A DNA stretch of 64,000 nucleotides from Saccharophagus degradans 2-40 (GTDB taxonomy: Bacteria > Pseudomonadota > Gammaproteobacteria > Pseudomonadales > Cellvibrionaceae). The stretch is from the NCBI RefSeq assembly GCF_000013665.1, contig NC_007912.1, positions 558,001 to 622,000 on the forward strand, read 5' to 3'. Shown in pieces: positions 54,275-63,820 of this stretch. The notes beneath the pieces were generated by a model. That model worked only from the letters and a program-made list of their open reading frames with translations, was not told the DNA's origin and did not search any database. Position numbers and translations under genes: made by a program. Within the stretch, counting starts at the first letter, position 1, and every line of letters starts with the position of its first letter.

Positions 54275-55340
54275 AGTGATTTCCCAAGGGTAAGTATATG
54301 GCGAACTCGGTTCTGCCCGGCTCGCTCTCGCATTCTATAAGGCCGTTGTGCTGGCCTATTAAATTTTGCGAAATGGCTAGGCCTAGGCCGGTGCCTTCCG
54401 CTCTCCCCGTTATCATGGGGAAGAATATGTCTTCGATTATTTCTGGCGGTATGCCCGGGCCGTTGTCTTCAATGCCAATGCGCGCTACCAGCGGAAAGTG
54501 CGCCCTGCCAATGGTGTAGCGGCGCTGCACGCGGGTGCTTAGTTTTACTTCTGGCGGCTTTTCTTGGTTGCTGTTTTCCATTAGTGCTTGTACGGCGTTG
54601 CGCACAATGTTCAGCGTGGCCTGAATAAGCATTTCTTTATCGCCCAGTACTTCGGGAATACTTGGGTCGTAGTCGCGGCGCAATTTTACCGCACCGCCAA
54701 TTTCGGCCTTGATTACCGCTGCTACGTGTTCCAATACTTCGTGGATATTTGTTTCTTCGTTTTTGGGCAATGTGCGCGGCCCCAGCATGCGGTCCACAAG
54801 GTTTCTTAATCTGTCTGTTTCGTCGATGATAATGCGCGTGTATTCATCGAGGTCTTCATCTTGCAGTTCGCGAGAGAGCAGCTGAGCCGCCCCGCGAATG
54901 CCGCCTAAGGGGTTTTTAATTTCGTGGGCCATGCTGCGAATTAAGTTGCGCGATGTTTCTTGCGAAGAGAGTAGGGCTTCTTCACGACTAATGCGCAGCA
55001 ATCTATCTAGCGGTTGCACCTCTAAGATAATCTTGCCCATTTCGGGGCTGGGGGTAACCGAATAGTCGACAGTTATTTCTTGATGAGAGTGAAGGCTCCA
55101 GCGCGCTTTGCGCTTGGTGAAATTGCGATTTTCACGCAATGCTTCAGATAGTGACATGGGGGTGCCGTCGGTTTCGAAAAAGCACTCTTGAATAGGCTTG
55201 CCGACAAGCTGCTCGCCGCTCACGCTTAGCAGCATTTCTGCCGATGCGTTAATGTGGGCGATGCTTAAATCGTCTTCCAGCACTATGACTGCCGTAATCA
55301 GGCTGTCGAGTATTTGTCGGAAGTTTGCTTGTTCAACCAT
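54267..55340 (-). CDS. ntrB: Nitrogen sensor histidine kinase NtrB (NR-II)
   Basis: A 357-residue cytoplasmic kinase that phosphorylates NtrC. It has a PAS domain (~5-115), a dimerisation helix with SMAHEIKNPLGG (phospho-His) and an ATPase with NIVRNAVQALM, DNGPGIP and GTGLGLAISQ. Two-component control by PII is expected from the family. Its first bases lie 330 bases after the DUF4124 gene. Confidence 0.95.
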   Translation of the reverse strand: MVEQANFRQILDSLITAVIVLEDDLSIAHINASAEMLLSVSGEQLVGKPIQECFFETDGTPMSLSEALRENRNFTKRKARWSLHSHQEITVDYSVTPSPEMGKIILEVQPLDRLLRISREEALLSSQETSRNLIRSMAHEIKNPLGGIRGAAQLLSRELQDEDLDEYTRIIIDETDRLRNLVDRMLGPRTLPKNEETNIHEVLEHVAAVIKAEIGGAVKLRRDYDPSIPEVLGDKEMLIQATLNIVRNAVQALMENSNQEKPPEVKLSTRVQRRYTIGRAHFPLVARIGIEDNGPGIPPEIIEDIFFPMITGRAEGTGLGLAISQNLIGQHNGLIECESEPGRTEFAIYLPLGNHYA

Positions 55341-55673
55341 GTTTTATTCTCATCTAATTAATACGTTATTAGCAAAAACCAAACCAATACTTGCGGGTGG
55401 ATGAAAAAATTGCGTCTATTTGGGGCCAGCGTGGGTTTTACAGGCTTTAAGTAGCGAGTTTATTGCTGTTTATGACTCAAAATAGGCTGCAGTAAGCATT
55501 GTAGAGGTAATTTGATTACGAAAATTGACGTGTTTAGGTGCCAGTAAGAATATCTTAGCCATAATACTGCAATAAGTTGGGTCAGTATGGCGCCATTATG
55601 ATGCTTTTAGAGGGGGAAAGATATGAGTTGTGCTTCAATATGGTGCGTTGCTTTTTGGGGTGGTGCGCTTAAT
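55341..55673. other. Gene-free region between the DUF4124 gene and ntrB
   Basis: About 330 bases. No gene and no convincing sigma-54 or NtrC site. A short plus-strand ATG at 55623 starts no lasting frame. The ntrB promoter must lie here unless transcription reads on from glnA, which its terminator argues against. Confidence 0.45.
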
Positions 55674-56159
55674 TTATGGGCGAATAACGTAAAAGGTAAC
55701 GTTAGCGGAGCTCGCAACTACTTTGCCTGAAGGCATCACCACTTTTACGGAAGCGGTATTTTTTCCGCGCTTTAGGGGGCCAACAGTTACGGTGGTGTCT
55801 CTAGTGGGCAACGTTACGGGCAGGCCATTCATAAAGAATTGGAACAGTTCGTCACCTGTTAAATCGCGGTTGCTGCTTAGGCTCATAGTGAGGGTTTTAA
55901 AGGCTGGGCCAACTTGTTGCTCGTGTGTTGGGCTAACCAGCGAAACTTTTATGGGTACAGGGCCGTAATTGGGTTTAGGCTTGGGAGCCATTATTTTTTG
56001 TGGTGGCTGGGTGTTTATCGGTGGAAGGTCGACTTTTTTTGAATCGTCTACTTTGCTATCGGTATAGGTTACTTTGCCGTTCTCATCGACGTGTTTGTAT
56101 ATGTCGGCCACTAAGGCTGAGCTGAGGGTGCAGCAGCACAGTGCGATAAGCCATTTCAT
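55674..56159 (-). CDS. DUF4124-domain exported protein
   Basis: A 161-residue protein with a signal peptide (MKWLIALCCC..., cleavage near ALVA) and a DUF4124 segment IYKHVDENGKVTYTD (residues ~20-35), followed by a Pro/Lys-rich linker and an immunoglobulin-like beta domain that ends TFYVIRP. ATG 56159 is chosen; the upstream frame is non-coding. It sits between glnA and ntrB in many gammaproteobacteria. The function is unknown. Confidence 0.85.
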   Translation of the reverse strand: MKWLIALCCCTLSSALVADIYKHVDENGKVTYTDSKVDDSKKVDLPPINTQPPQKIMAPKPKPNYGPVPIKVSLVSPTHEQQVGPAFKTLTMSLSSNRDLTGDELFQFFMNGLPVTLPTRDTTVTVGPLKRGKNTASVKVVMPSGKVVASSANVTFYVIRP

Positions 56160-56249
56160 TATCGAGGTGTTGCAATAGCTTTTGCGCATGGGGTCGGCTC
56201 CAGCTCGGTATGCTTTAGTTAGCATTAATATATGCTATATCCCAAAAAC

Positions 56250-56274
56250 AAAAAAGCCCGCATAAAGCGGGCTT
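56250..56274 (-). terminator. Rho-independent terminator after glnA
   Basis: On the minus strand: AAGCCCGC, TTTAT loop, GCGGGCTT, then a T-run. It lies 25 bases after the glnA stop. Confidence 0.92.
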
Positions 56275-56298
56275 AGATGTAGAGCACAATAATCTAAC

Positions 56299-57705
56299 TT
56301 ATACGGAGTAGTACAAGTCGAACTCAAGCGGGTGAGTAGTGTGCTCAATTTTGAATACGTCTTCCATTTTCAACTCGATGTACGCGTCGATCATGTCGTC
56401 AGTGAATACGCCGCCTTGGGTAAGGAACTCGCGATCCTTGTCCAAGTTGTCCAACGCTTCGCGCAAGCTGCCACATACTTGTGGAATCTTGTCCGCTTCT
56501 TCTTTAGGAAGATCGTACAAGTCTTTATCAGCTGCATCGCCAGGGTGGATTTTGTTCTTAACGCCGTCAATACCAGCCATCAACATTGCTGCGAAGCATA
56601 GGTATGGGTTGGCAATTGGGTCAGCAAAACGCGCTTCGATACGCTTACCTTTTGGAGAAGGTACGTAAGGAATACGGATAGAAGCAGAACGGTTACGAGC
56701 AGAGTAAGCCAACATAACAGGAGCTTCGAAACCAGGAATCAAACGCTTGTAAGAGTTGGTGCCCGGGTTAGAGAATGCGTTAATTGCTTTGGCGTGCTTG
56801 ATGATACCGCCGATGTAGTACAAAGCAGTTTCGCTTAGGCCTGCATAGCCGTCACCAGCAAATTGGTTTACGCCGTCTTTCCAGTAAGACTGGTGAACGT
56901 GCATGCCAGAACCGTTGTCGCCAACGATTGGCTTAGGCATAAAGGTAGCTGTTTTGCCGTATGCGTGAGCAACGTTGTGTACGCAGTACTTTAAAATCTG
57001 AACTTCGTCAGCTTTCTTAACTAGGGTGTTGAATTTCACGCCGATTTCACACTGACCAGCAGTAGCAACTTCGTGGTGGTGAACTTCAACGTCTAGACCC
57101 ATTTGCATCATTGCGTTACACATTGACGCGCGGATGTCGTGTAGTGAGTCAACTGGTGGTACTGGGAAGTAGCCGCCTTTAACGCGTGGACGGTGACCTA
57201 GGTTGCCGTCGGTGAATTTGCTGCCTGATGACCAAGCTGCTTCTTCAGAGTTAATTTTAACGAAGCTACCGCTCATGTCGGCGCCCCATTTAACATCGTC
57301 AAATACGAAGAATTCTGGCTCAGGACCAAAGAATGCAGTGTCGCCCAAACCAGTAGACTTCAAGAATTCTTCAGCGCGCTTAGCAACAGAGCGTGGATCG
57401 CGCTCGTAGCCTTGACCGGTAGAAGGCTCAACAATGTCACAACGCAAGATAACGGTTGCTTCGTCGGTGAACGGGTCAAGCATTGCAGTGCTGTCGTCTG
57501 GCATAAGAATCATGTCGGACTCGTTGATGCCTTTCCAGCCAGCAATGGATGAACCATCGAACATTTGACCGTTTTCGAAGAATTCTTCGTCAACGTATGA
57601 TGCTGGGATGGTAACGTGCTGTTCTTTACCTTTAGTGTCGGTAAAACGAAGATCTAACCACGTTGCTTCGCTTTCTTTGATCAAATTCAGAGTCTTCTCT
57701 GACAT
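56299..57705 (-). CDS. glnA: Glutamine synthetase type I
   Basis: A 468-residue GSI-beta enzyme joining ammonia to glutamate. [12 protein letters not shown] is near the start, [15 protein letters not shown] is the ATP/glutamate region, and [15 protein letters not shown] contains the Tyr that GlnE adenylylates. RBS GGAGGC precedes the ATG. The sigma-54 promoter and NtrC sites upstream mean expression rises under nitrogen limitation. Confidence 0.97.
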   Translation of the reverse strand: MSEKTLNLIKESEATWLDLRFTDTKGKEQHVTIPASYVDEEFFENGQMFDGSSIAGWKGINESDMILMPDDSTAMLDPFTDEATVILRCDIVEPSTGQGYERDPRSVAKRAEEFLKSTGLGDTAFFGPEPEFFVFDDVKWGADMSGSFVKINSEEAAWSSGSKFTDGNLGHRPRVKGGYFPVPPVDSLHDIRASMCNAMMQMGLDVEVHHHEVATAGQCEIGVKFNTLVKKADEVQILKYCVHNVAHAYGKTATFMPKPIVGDNGSGMHVHQSYWKDGVNQFAGDGYAGLSETALYYIGGIIKHAKAINAFSNPGTNSYKRLIPGFEAPVMLAYSARNRSASIRIPYVPSPKGKRIEARFADPIANPYLCFAAMLMAGIDGVKNKIHPGDAADKDLYDLPKEEADKIPQVCGSLREALDNLDKDREFLTQGGVFTDDMIDAYIELKMEDVFKIEHTTHPLEFDLYYSV

Positions 57706-57843
57706 GAGGATGCCTCCAGAGTCATGGCCCTAGCCACATTGATGTTATTGATTAGTTGGGATCGGAAGGCTTAATTGTGTGCCCTCAGCGATTCGCCATC
57801 TTATAGTAATCTGTTAAAGACGCAAGATGGATGAGCGTAAGGT

Positions 57844-57859
57844 GGCAAATTATATGCCA
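57844..57859 (-). promoter_or_regulatory. Sigma-54 promoter of glnA
   Basis: On the minus strand TGGCATATAATTTGCC matches TGGCAYRNNNNTTGCW, with GG and GC at the -24 and -12 positions, about 139 bases before the glnA start. Confidence 0.88.
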
Positions 57860-57932
57860 TAATTGTTGATTGACGTGAAACCCCGTATTACAGGGCTTCG
57901 GAGAAGGGTGATCAATTAGCGAGCAAAAAGAG

Positions 57933-57977
57933 TGCTCGCTATTGGTGCTTTGAATTTATGTTGCACTGAAGTGGTGC
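57933..57977. promoter_or_regulatory. Tandem NtrC binding sites upstream of glnA
   Basis: TGCACTGAAGTGGTGC (57962-57977) fits the NtrC dyad TGCACC-N4-5-GGTGCA, with three changes at most. TGCTCGCTATTGGTGC (57933-57948) is a weaker second copy. They are 29 bases apart (near three helical turns), at about -100 to -130 from the promoter. Confidence 0.75.
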
Positions 57978-57992
57978 GTATGGTTTGTTGTT

Positions 57993-59444
57993 ATGAGATT
58001 TGTTGTTCGTTTATTCCCTGAAATATCCATCAAAAGTGCCCCCGTGCGCAAGCGCTGGACAAAAATGCTAACCGATAACTTACGGTTGATGGCTAAGCGT
58101 ATCCATCCAACCGCTAGGGTGAACAAAGAGTGGGATCGTATCGAGGTGACGGCCAAGGTGGATGACCCCGTTGTGGAGGGGCAGTTAATCGATATGTTGG
58201 CGCGTACACCGGGAATTGCGAACTTTTCCCATGTGCAAACGCACCCTTTTGAATCATTGCATGATATTTACGAGTTGGTACAAGCATCATGGGGTGACCA
58301 ACTTAAGGGCAAAACCTTTTGTGTGCGAGTAAAGCGCACTGGCAACCACGATTTTACTTCTACCGAAGTCGAGCGCTATGTGGGTGGTGGCCTTAATCAA
58401 AATAACCCCACTGGCGGCGTAAAACTAAAAGACCCTGATGTGTCTATTGGTTTGGAAGTAAAAGATGATCAGGTGTATTTGGTAACCAAAAAATATCAGG
58501 GCTTAGGCGGCTTCCCCATGGGGACGCAGGAGTCTGTGCTATCTCTTATCTCTGGCGGCTACGATTCTACCGTTGCCAGCTTTCAAATGATCAAGCGCGG
58601 TTTGCGCACCCATTACTGCTTTTTTAATTTAGGGGGGCGCGAGCACGAGCTAGCAGTTAAAGAAATCGCGTTCTTTTTATGGAATCGATTCGGTTCTACT
58701 CACCGCGTGCGTTTTATCTCGGTGCCGTTTGAAGGTGTTGTAGGGGAAATTCTGCAAAAGGTTGGCCCTTCAAATATGGGCGTAGTACTTAAGCGTATGA
58801 TGTTGCGTGCAGGTGAGCGCATTGCCGAGCGCGGCGGTATTGAGGCAATGGTGACCGGCGAGGCGGTGGCGCAGGTATCGAGCCAAACCATTCCCAACTT
58901 ATCTGTGATTGATAGCGTTACCGATATGATGGTATTGCGACCGCTTATTGTGATGGATAAACGCGATATTATTGATATCTCCCGCAAAATTGGCGCAGAA
59001 GAGTTCTCTGCTGCTGTGCCTGAGTATTGCGGTGTTATTTCGGTAAAACCCTCTGCAAAAGTGAATCGTGCCAAGCTTGAGGCGGAAGAAGAAAAGTTTG
59101 ATTTTTCTATCCTCGAACACGCGCTAGAAAACGCGGTAGTGCAATCTATCGATGAGGTGATGGATGATGCGCAAGAGCTTGCCGAGGTTGAATTGGTGTC
59201 GGAATTGCCCGTCAGTGCCAAAGTTATTGATATTCGCCATCACACCGAGCAAGAACTGCGACCCCTTACTGTTGAAGGGCGCGAAGTGTTGGAAATACCT
59301 TTTTACCAATTAAGCACAGCTTATGCAGAGTTGGATAAAGCCGTTAACTATTATTTATTTTGCGATAAGGGGGTAATGAGCGGGCTGCATGCTCGGCATT
59401 TGCTAGATGCTGGCTATACTAATGTAGGTGTTTATCGGCCTTAG
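57993..59444 (+). CDS. thiI: tRNA 4-thiouridine / thiazole sulfur transferase ThiI
   Basis: A 483-residue enzyme that thiolates U8 of tRNAs and feeds sulfur to thiamin synthesis. THUMP domain (~60-165), PP-loop ATPase (LISGGYDSTVASF near 185), and C-terminal rhodanese domain with the persulfide Cys in YYLFCDKGVMSGLHA. The second redox Cys is in EYCGVISVKPSA. The length equals the E. coli protein. The nearest NtrC site lies only 16 bases before its start. Confidence 0.95.
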   Translation: MRFVVRLFPEISIKSAPVRKRWTKMLTDNLRLMAKRIHPTARVNKEWDRIEVTAKVDDPVVEGQLIDMLARTPGIANFSHVQTHPFESLHDIYELVQASWGDQLKGKTFCVRVKRTGNHDFTSTEVERYVGGGLNQNNPTGGVKLKDPDVSIGLEVKDDQVYLVTKKYQGLGGFPMGTQESVLSLISGGYDSTVASFQMIKRGLRTHYCFFNLGGREHELAVKEIAFFLWNRFGSTHRVRFISVPFEGVVGEILQKVGPSNMGVVLKRMMLRAGERIAERGGIEAMVTGEAVAQVSSQTIPNLSVIDSVTDMMVLRPLIVMDKRDIIDISRKIGAEEFSAAVPEYCGVISVKPSAKVNRAKLEAEEEKFDFSILEHALENAVVQSIDEVMDDAQELAEVELVSELPVSAKVIDIRHHTEQELRPLTVEGREVLEIPFYQLSTAYAELDKAVNYYLFCDKGVMSGLHARHLLDAGYTNVGVYRP

Positions 59445-59484
59445 GCTTCTCTAATCTGTACTCGTACAGTAGGTGCATAACAAT

Positions 59485-59928
59485 ATGGCGAGCTCAGAAA
59501 CTAGAAAGCAACAAATAGTCGTAATCTGTGCGGCAATTTTGGTGGTATTGGCCTCTGTCATTACCACCGTCATTGTATCCGGTGTGGGTATGGGGGGCAG
59601 TGAAAAGGCCGGCTATCAAAATGTTACCTTTACTGATGCCGTACATACCTGCAGAAAAAACCTTCGTTCTACCTACGCCAATCAATTGGAATCGTTAGTG
59701 GTTGATGATCACTCTAGCCGCTATGACGACGCCGAGTTTGTGTACAAAATATTTTTTGATATGGATTTGAAGAAAAAGGGCGAGCCGCAGCGCAGCGTGA
59801 ACTATGTAAATTGCTTTGTGCACGCATCCTCCGGCAGGGTGAGTAAGTTGGAGGTGTTTGAGGAAGTGGAAACAAGGGACCCTTCCATTCCGGGTAACGA
59901 AACTAACGCTTTCGGTTGGCCTAAATAA
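59485..59928 (+). CDS. Small membrane-anchored protein, unknown function
   Basis: A 147-residue protein with one N-terminal membrane helix (about 9-32) and a periplasmic domain of ~115 residues with two cysteines. ATG 59485 is preferred to the earlier ATG at 59473. It follows thiI by 40 bases on the same strand. The family is not recognised, though KAGYQNVTFTDAVHTC-like sequences recur in marine gammaproteobacteria by my recall. Confidence 0.65.
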   Translation: MASSETRKQQIVVICAAILVVLASVITTVIVSGVGMGGSEKAGYQNVTFTDAVHTCRKNLRSTYANQLESLVVDDHSSRYDDAEFVYKIFFDMDLKKKGEPQRSVNYVNCFVHASSGRVSKLEVFEEVETRDPSIPGNETNAFGWPK

Positions 59929-60002
59929 GCGCACTTCTATTCATTGTATTTTGTTTCCATCTTCTGGATTACGCTGCTTGAAAAGTGCGCAAATCACCAT
60001 CT

Positions 60003-60016
60003 TGTAATCGGTTACA
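60003..60016. promoter_or_regulatory. LacI-type operator upstream of the AGE isomerase gene
   Basis: TGTAATCGGTTACA, fitting TGTAAnCGnTTACA exactly. It is the reverse complement of the site at 62489-62502. Confidence 0.8.
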
Positions 60017-60129
60017 TTTGGCGCAATAATGCCGCTTCTAATTTGAAGGTTATATTTTTACGGCTTGCGCGCTATGCTACGCCCCAAAATGGCAGGCTCG
60101 CCTAAAACCGTACTAGGAGTGGTGGTTAA

Positions 60130-61287
60130 ATGAATGAAAAGTTGGTGCGCAACACGCAGAGATTGGTGGAATGGTTTAAGCAGGAGGCCCTACCGCTGTG
60201 GAGCACTGTAGGCATAAACCCCGATAACTTGGGCAGCTACGAGCGCTTAGATGCCAGCGGCAAGCCGGACCTCGATGTCAACCTGCGTGTTCGCGTGCAA
60301 GCGCGCCAAATGTTTACCTATAGCGTGGCCCATTATTTTGGGTGGACAGACGTGGCGCCACAGGTAGTAAAAGGGTTGGCGCAGTTTGTAGATAACTTTG
60401 GTCGCCACCCTTCTGGGCAGGGCTACGTGCACTTGCTCAACGCAAATTATGAGGTTATCGATAGTAAGCAGGACCTTTACGATCACGCCTTCTTTTTGCT
60501 TTCTCTTAGCTGGCGTTACCGCGCGTTTAATGATGACGAGTCTAAAATGGAGGCCGAAGAGCTGGTAGCGTTTTTAGATGAGAAGTTCGGTCAGAAGTGC
60601 GGCGGTTGGAGCGAAGGGGATTACGATGCCCCGTGCCGCAGACAAAACCCGCATATGCATCTGTTTGAAGCCTTTATGTCGTGGTACGAAGCCAGTGGTG
60701 ATGCGAGCTGGCTTGCGCGCGCGGGTGAGATGTTTGCGCTATTTGAGACGCGCTTTTTCGACGACAGTGAAAACGTACTTTTGGAATTTTTCAACGACGA
60801 TTGGACCCCATTGGCGGGTGATAAAGGGCGCATTGTTGAGCCTGGTCACATGTTTGAGTGGGTTTGGTTGCTGCGTTGGTATCAGGCGTGTAGTGGCCGC
60901 GAAGTAAGCCGCTATGCGGATGCACTGTTCCAAAAAGGGTTGGAAATTGGCTTGAATCAAAACGGTTTGGCTTACGATGCCGTTACCGCAGATGGCAAGG
61001 TGCTGGATGCCACCAAGCGCTGCTGGCCGCTTATAGAGTTGGTAAAAGCTGGGCTTGTGCAAGCCACCGCTGGCCATGAGCAGGGCGAGCAAATTGCTGC
61101 AGACGCGTTGGAGCGTTTGATTGATCGCTACTTGGTGTCTTCTACGCCGGGTGCGTATATCGACCAATTAAATGCCGATGATGAAGTCAGTGTGGATGTC
61201 GCCCCGGCGAGTACGTTGTACCACTTAATCGTTGTGGCGGTAGAAGCGCAGGATTACTTGCAGCAGTTAGAGATGGATAACGAATAA
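60130..61287 (+). CDS. AGE-family sugar isomerase/epimerase (probable D-mannose isomerase)
   Basis: A 385-residue (alpha/alpha)6-barrel protein of the N-acylglucosamine 2-epimerase superfamily. Family motifs RRQNPHMHLFEAFMSWYE and VEPGHMFEWVWLLRW hold the catalytic His residues. It lacks the features of N-acylglucosamine epimerases and resembles YihS/mannose-isomerase members. Its neighbours handle mannobiose, so isomerising mannose to fructose is the likely role. A LacI-type operator precedes it. Confidence 0.82.
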   Translation: MNEKLVRNTQRLVEWFKQEALPLWSTVGINPDNLGSYERLDASGKPDLDVNLRVRVQARQMFTYSVAHYFGWTDVAPQVVKGLAQFVDNFGRHPSGQGYVHLLNANYEVIDSKQDLYDHAFFLLSLSWRYRAFNDDESKMEAEELVAFLDEKFGQKCGGWSEGDYDAPCRRQNPHMHLFEAFMSWYEASGDASWLARAGEMFALFETRFFDDSENVLLEFFNDDWTPLAGDKGRIVEPGHMFEWVWLLRWYQACSGREVSRYADALFQKGLEIGLNQNGLAYDAVTADGKVLDATKRCWPLIELVKAGLVQATAGHEQGEQIAADALERLIDRYLVSSTPGAYIDQLNADDEVSVDVAPASTLYHLIVVAVEAQDYLQQLEMDNE

Positions 61288-61328
61288 TACGTTCCTGCGC
61301 TCGGTGATAACCGAGCGCAGTTTTACGT

Positions 61329-62327
61329 TTAGCCTTCTTTAGCTTTGTCTGTGCTTTTACGCACAATAAAATCGTAAGGTAAAACGTGCTCTTCCTTAGA
61401 TAGTTCTTCACCCTCAATTAAGCGCAATAGCAAGTCTACCGCAATTTTACCCATATCTTCAGCGGGTTGGCTGATGGTGGTTAAGGGTGGATCGCAGTAA
61501 CGAGCGTAATCAATATCGTCAAACCCTGTTACTGAAATATCCTGTGGTACGGCGTAGCCGTGCGACTTTAGTGACTGCACAGCGCCAATGGCCATTTCGT
61601 CATTCATGCACATAATGGCGGTTGGTGGTTTGTCTAGGCCGCACAATTTGTTGGCCGCATTCACGCCAGACCAAATACTGTATTCGCCCTCGGCAATTAA
61701 GCGTTCATCAAACTCAATGCCTGCCTCAGCTAAGCTTTGCTTGTAGCCTTTCATGCGGTCCATGGTGTGCGGGTTGCCGCGTAGGCCAGTAATTATGCCA
61801 ATACGTTTGTGGTCTAGTGAAATAAGGTAATCCACCATATTCTTTGAGGCCAATACGTTATCTATTCGTATGCACGGCCCAGGTGTGTCTTCGGTGCCGC
61901 ACAGGTTTATGTAGGGTAGGCCTAATGCTTTATTGGTGGGGGCGTCTGGCGAATGGGGGCGCAGTTGAATAATGCCGTCGGCAAGGCGCGTTTCTACTAG
62001 GCGAATATATTCTTTCTCTTTTGCGCCGGAATCTTGTGTATCGCCAAGCAGTACAGCATAGCCTCGCTTCTGGGCTTGATCTTCAATGGCGCGAATAACC
62101 AGCGAAAAGAACGGGTTGGCGATATCGGGTACTAACACAACTATGGAATAGGCCTTAGCTGAGCGAAAGTTGCGCGCCAGCATATTGGGGCGGTAGTTCA
62201 CTTCTTCGATAGCCTGCTTAACCTTTTTCATGGAAGCGGGCGAGACTTTTTCTGGGTGGCTTAGTGCACGCGATACGGTCGCAACAGATACCCCTGCAAC
62301 GCGCGCTACTTCTCTAATATTCGACAT
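61329..62327 (-). CDS. LacI-family transcriptional regulator
   Basis: A 332-residue repressor. The N-terminal helix-turn-helix (IREVARVAGVSVATVSRALS) and hinge (YRPNMLARNFRSA) are followed by a periplasmic-binding-protein-like sugar domain (~60-330). It is convergent with the isomerase gene and divergent from GH130. Matching palindromes upstream of both units, and a weaker one before its own start, identify the local regulon. The inducer is probably a manno-oligosaccharide or mannose product. Confidence 0.92.
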   Translation of the reverse strand: MSNIREVARVAGVSVATVSRALSHPEKVSPASMKKVKQAIEEVNYRPNMLARNFRSAKAYSIVVLVPDIANPFFSLVIRAIEDQAQKRGYAVLLGDTQDSGAKEKEYIRLVETRLADGIIQLRPHSPDAPTNKALGLPYINLCGTEDTPGPCIRIDNVLASKNMVDYLISLDHKRIGIITGLRGNPHTMDRMKGYKQSLAEAGIEFDERLIAEGEYSIWSGVNAANKLCGLDKPPTAIMCMNDEMAIGAVQSLKSHGYAVPQDISVTGFDDIDYARYCDPPLTTISQPAEDMGKIAVDLLLRLIEGEELSKEEHVLPYDFIVRKSTDKAKEG

Positions 62328-62371
62328 GGTGCCTCTGTTCGGCTAGATATTTAGTTTTATAGTGCGCCAAA

Positions 62372-62385
62372 TGTAACCTGTTTCA
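62372..62385. promoter_or_regulatory. Weak LacI-type half operator before the regulator gene
   Basis: TGTAACCTGTTTCA differs from TGTAAnCGnTTACA at two positions, 45 bases upstream of the regulator start. It may give autoregulation. Confidence 0.45.
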
Positions 62386-62488
62386 TGTAACAAAATCAAA
62401 TAGTCTGTTTCGGCCTAAGACGCGCAATTCGTCATACGAATACTGGTTTTTTTTATTTTTGCACCGCGAGTTGGCTTGCAATTAATGG

Positions 62489-62502
62489 TGTAACCGATTA
62501 CA
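62489..62502. promoter_or_regulatory. LacI-type operator upstream of GH130
   Basis: TGTAACCGATTACA fits TGTAAnCGnTTACA exactly, 136 bases before the GH130 start and ~160 bases before the divergent regulator. Confidence 0.8.
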
Positions 62503-62637
62503 TTTATGTTTCTGATATTTTGATAAATACATTCATAGGGTGGGGTGCTTTGCGCGCGCAATTTGTGCGGGCCTAAAACGCAAAAGCCGTGTGGAGTAGT
62601 GAAGAATAAATAAAGTTTATTTTAGAGGTTCTGGTGA

Positions 62638-63819
62638 ATGAGTAATTTTAAAAACGCTGTGCAATCGTTGTTTGACGCCCATAGAGCGTTAATAAATAAA
62701 AAAAATAGCCCAGCGCAATCAAATGGTATCTACCAGCGTTGGGCCAACCCTATTATCACTGCTGCCCACGCCCCAATTTTTTGGCGTTATGATCTTAACG
62801 AAAGCACAAACCCAAAGTTGCTTGAGCGCCAAGGTGTCAATGCAACCCTAAACAGCGGTGCCATTATGTTTAATGGCAAATTTACGTTGGTCGTGCGAGT
62901 AGAGGGTAATGATCGCAAATCGTTTTTTGCTGTAGCGCAAAGTGATAACGGCGTAGACGGTTTTGAATTTTGGGATCACCCCATCACTATGCCGCAAACA
63001 GATCGCCCCGATACCAATGTGTACGACATGCGCTTAACTCAGCACGAAGATGGTTATATTTACGGTTTATTCTGCACCGAAAGAAAAGATTTAGAGCGTT
63101 TAGCTGATACCTCTGCCGCTGAGGCCCAGTGCGGCATTGCACGCACAAAAGATTTAGTTAACTGGGAGCGCCTACCCGATTTAATTACCTACTCTGGCCA
63201 ACAGCGCAACGTGGTGTTGCACCCAGAATTTGTGGATGGCAAATACGCGCTATACACGCGCCCGCAGGATGGTTTTATTAGTGTTGGCGGCGGCGGCGGT
63301 ATTGGCTGGGGCTTAACCGACAGCATGGAGCGCGCCGAAGTTAAAGAAGAAGTGATTGTGGATGAGAAGGTATACCACACCATAAAAGAAGTTAAAAATG
63401 GCCAAGGCCCAGCGCCCATTAAAACCCCGCAGGGTTGGTTGCACCTAGCACATGGTGTGCGCAATACCGCCGCGGGTTTGCGTTATGTGTTGTATGTATT
63501 TATGACAGAACTGGAGCGCCCTTGGGTTGTTACCCATCGCCCTGCAGGGCATTTTATTGCGCCAGATGGTGCCGAGCGAGTAGGTGATGTATCGAATGTT
63601 GTTTTTACTAACGGCTGGATACAAACCGACAAAGACGAGGTGTTTATTTATTACGCTTCATCGGATACGCGCATGCATGTGGCGACTAGCACCGTAGAGC
63701 AATTAGTTGACTACGCTATAAACACGCCCGAAGACGGTTTAACATCAGCGGCTTCGGTTGAAGCGCGCAACGCATTAATAGATGGCAATTTAGCCGCGAT
63801 GAAAGCGTTGGGCTTGTAA
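62638..63819 (+). CDS. GH130 4-O-beta-D-mannosyl-D-glucose phosphorylase
   Basis: A 393-residue inverting phosphorylase (GH130 subfamily 1) that turns Man-beta-1,4-Glc plus phosphate into mannose 1-phosphate and glucose. It closely follows the Bacteroides fragilis enzyme in my recall, with [28 protein letters not shown] (catalytic Asp near residue 130), [18 protein letters not shown] and [15 protein letters not shown]. It is cytoplasmic. RBS GAGG precedes the ATG. The epimerase gene starts one base after its stop. Confidence 0.95.
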   Translation: MSNFKNAVQSLFDAHRALINKKNSPAQSNGIYQRWANPIITAAHAPIFWRYDLNESTNPKLLERQGVNATLNSGAIMFNGKFTLVVRVEGNDRKSFFAVAQSDNGVDGFEFWDHPITMPQTDRPDTNVYDMRLTQHEDGYIYGLFCTERKDLERLADTSAAEAQCGIARTKDLVNWERLPDLITYSGQQRNVVLHPEFVDGKYALYTRPQDGFISVGGGGGIGWGLTDSMERAEVKEEVIVDEKVYHTIKEVKNGQGPAPIKTPQGWLHLAHGVRNTAAGLRYVLYVFMTELERPWVVTHRPAGHFIAPDGAERVGDVSNVVFTNGWIQTDKDEVFIYYASSDTRMHVATSTVEQLVDYAINTPEDGLTSAASVEARNALIDGNLAAMKALGL

Positions 63820-63820
63820 G

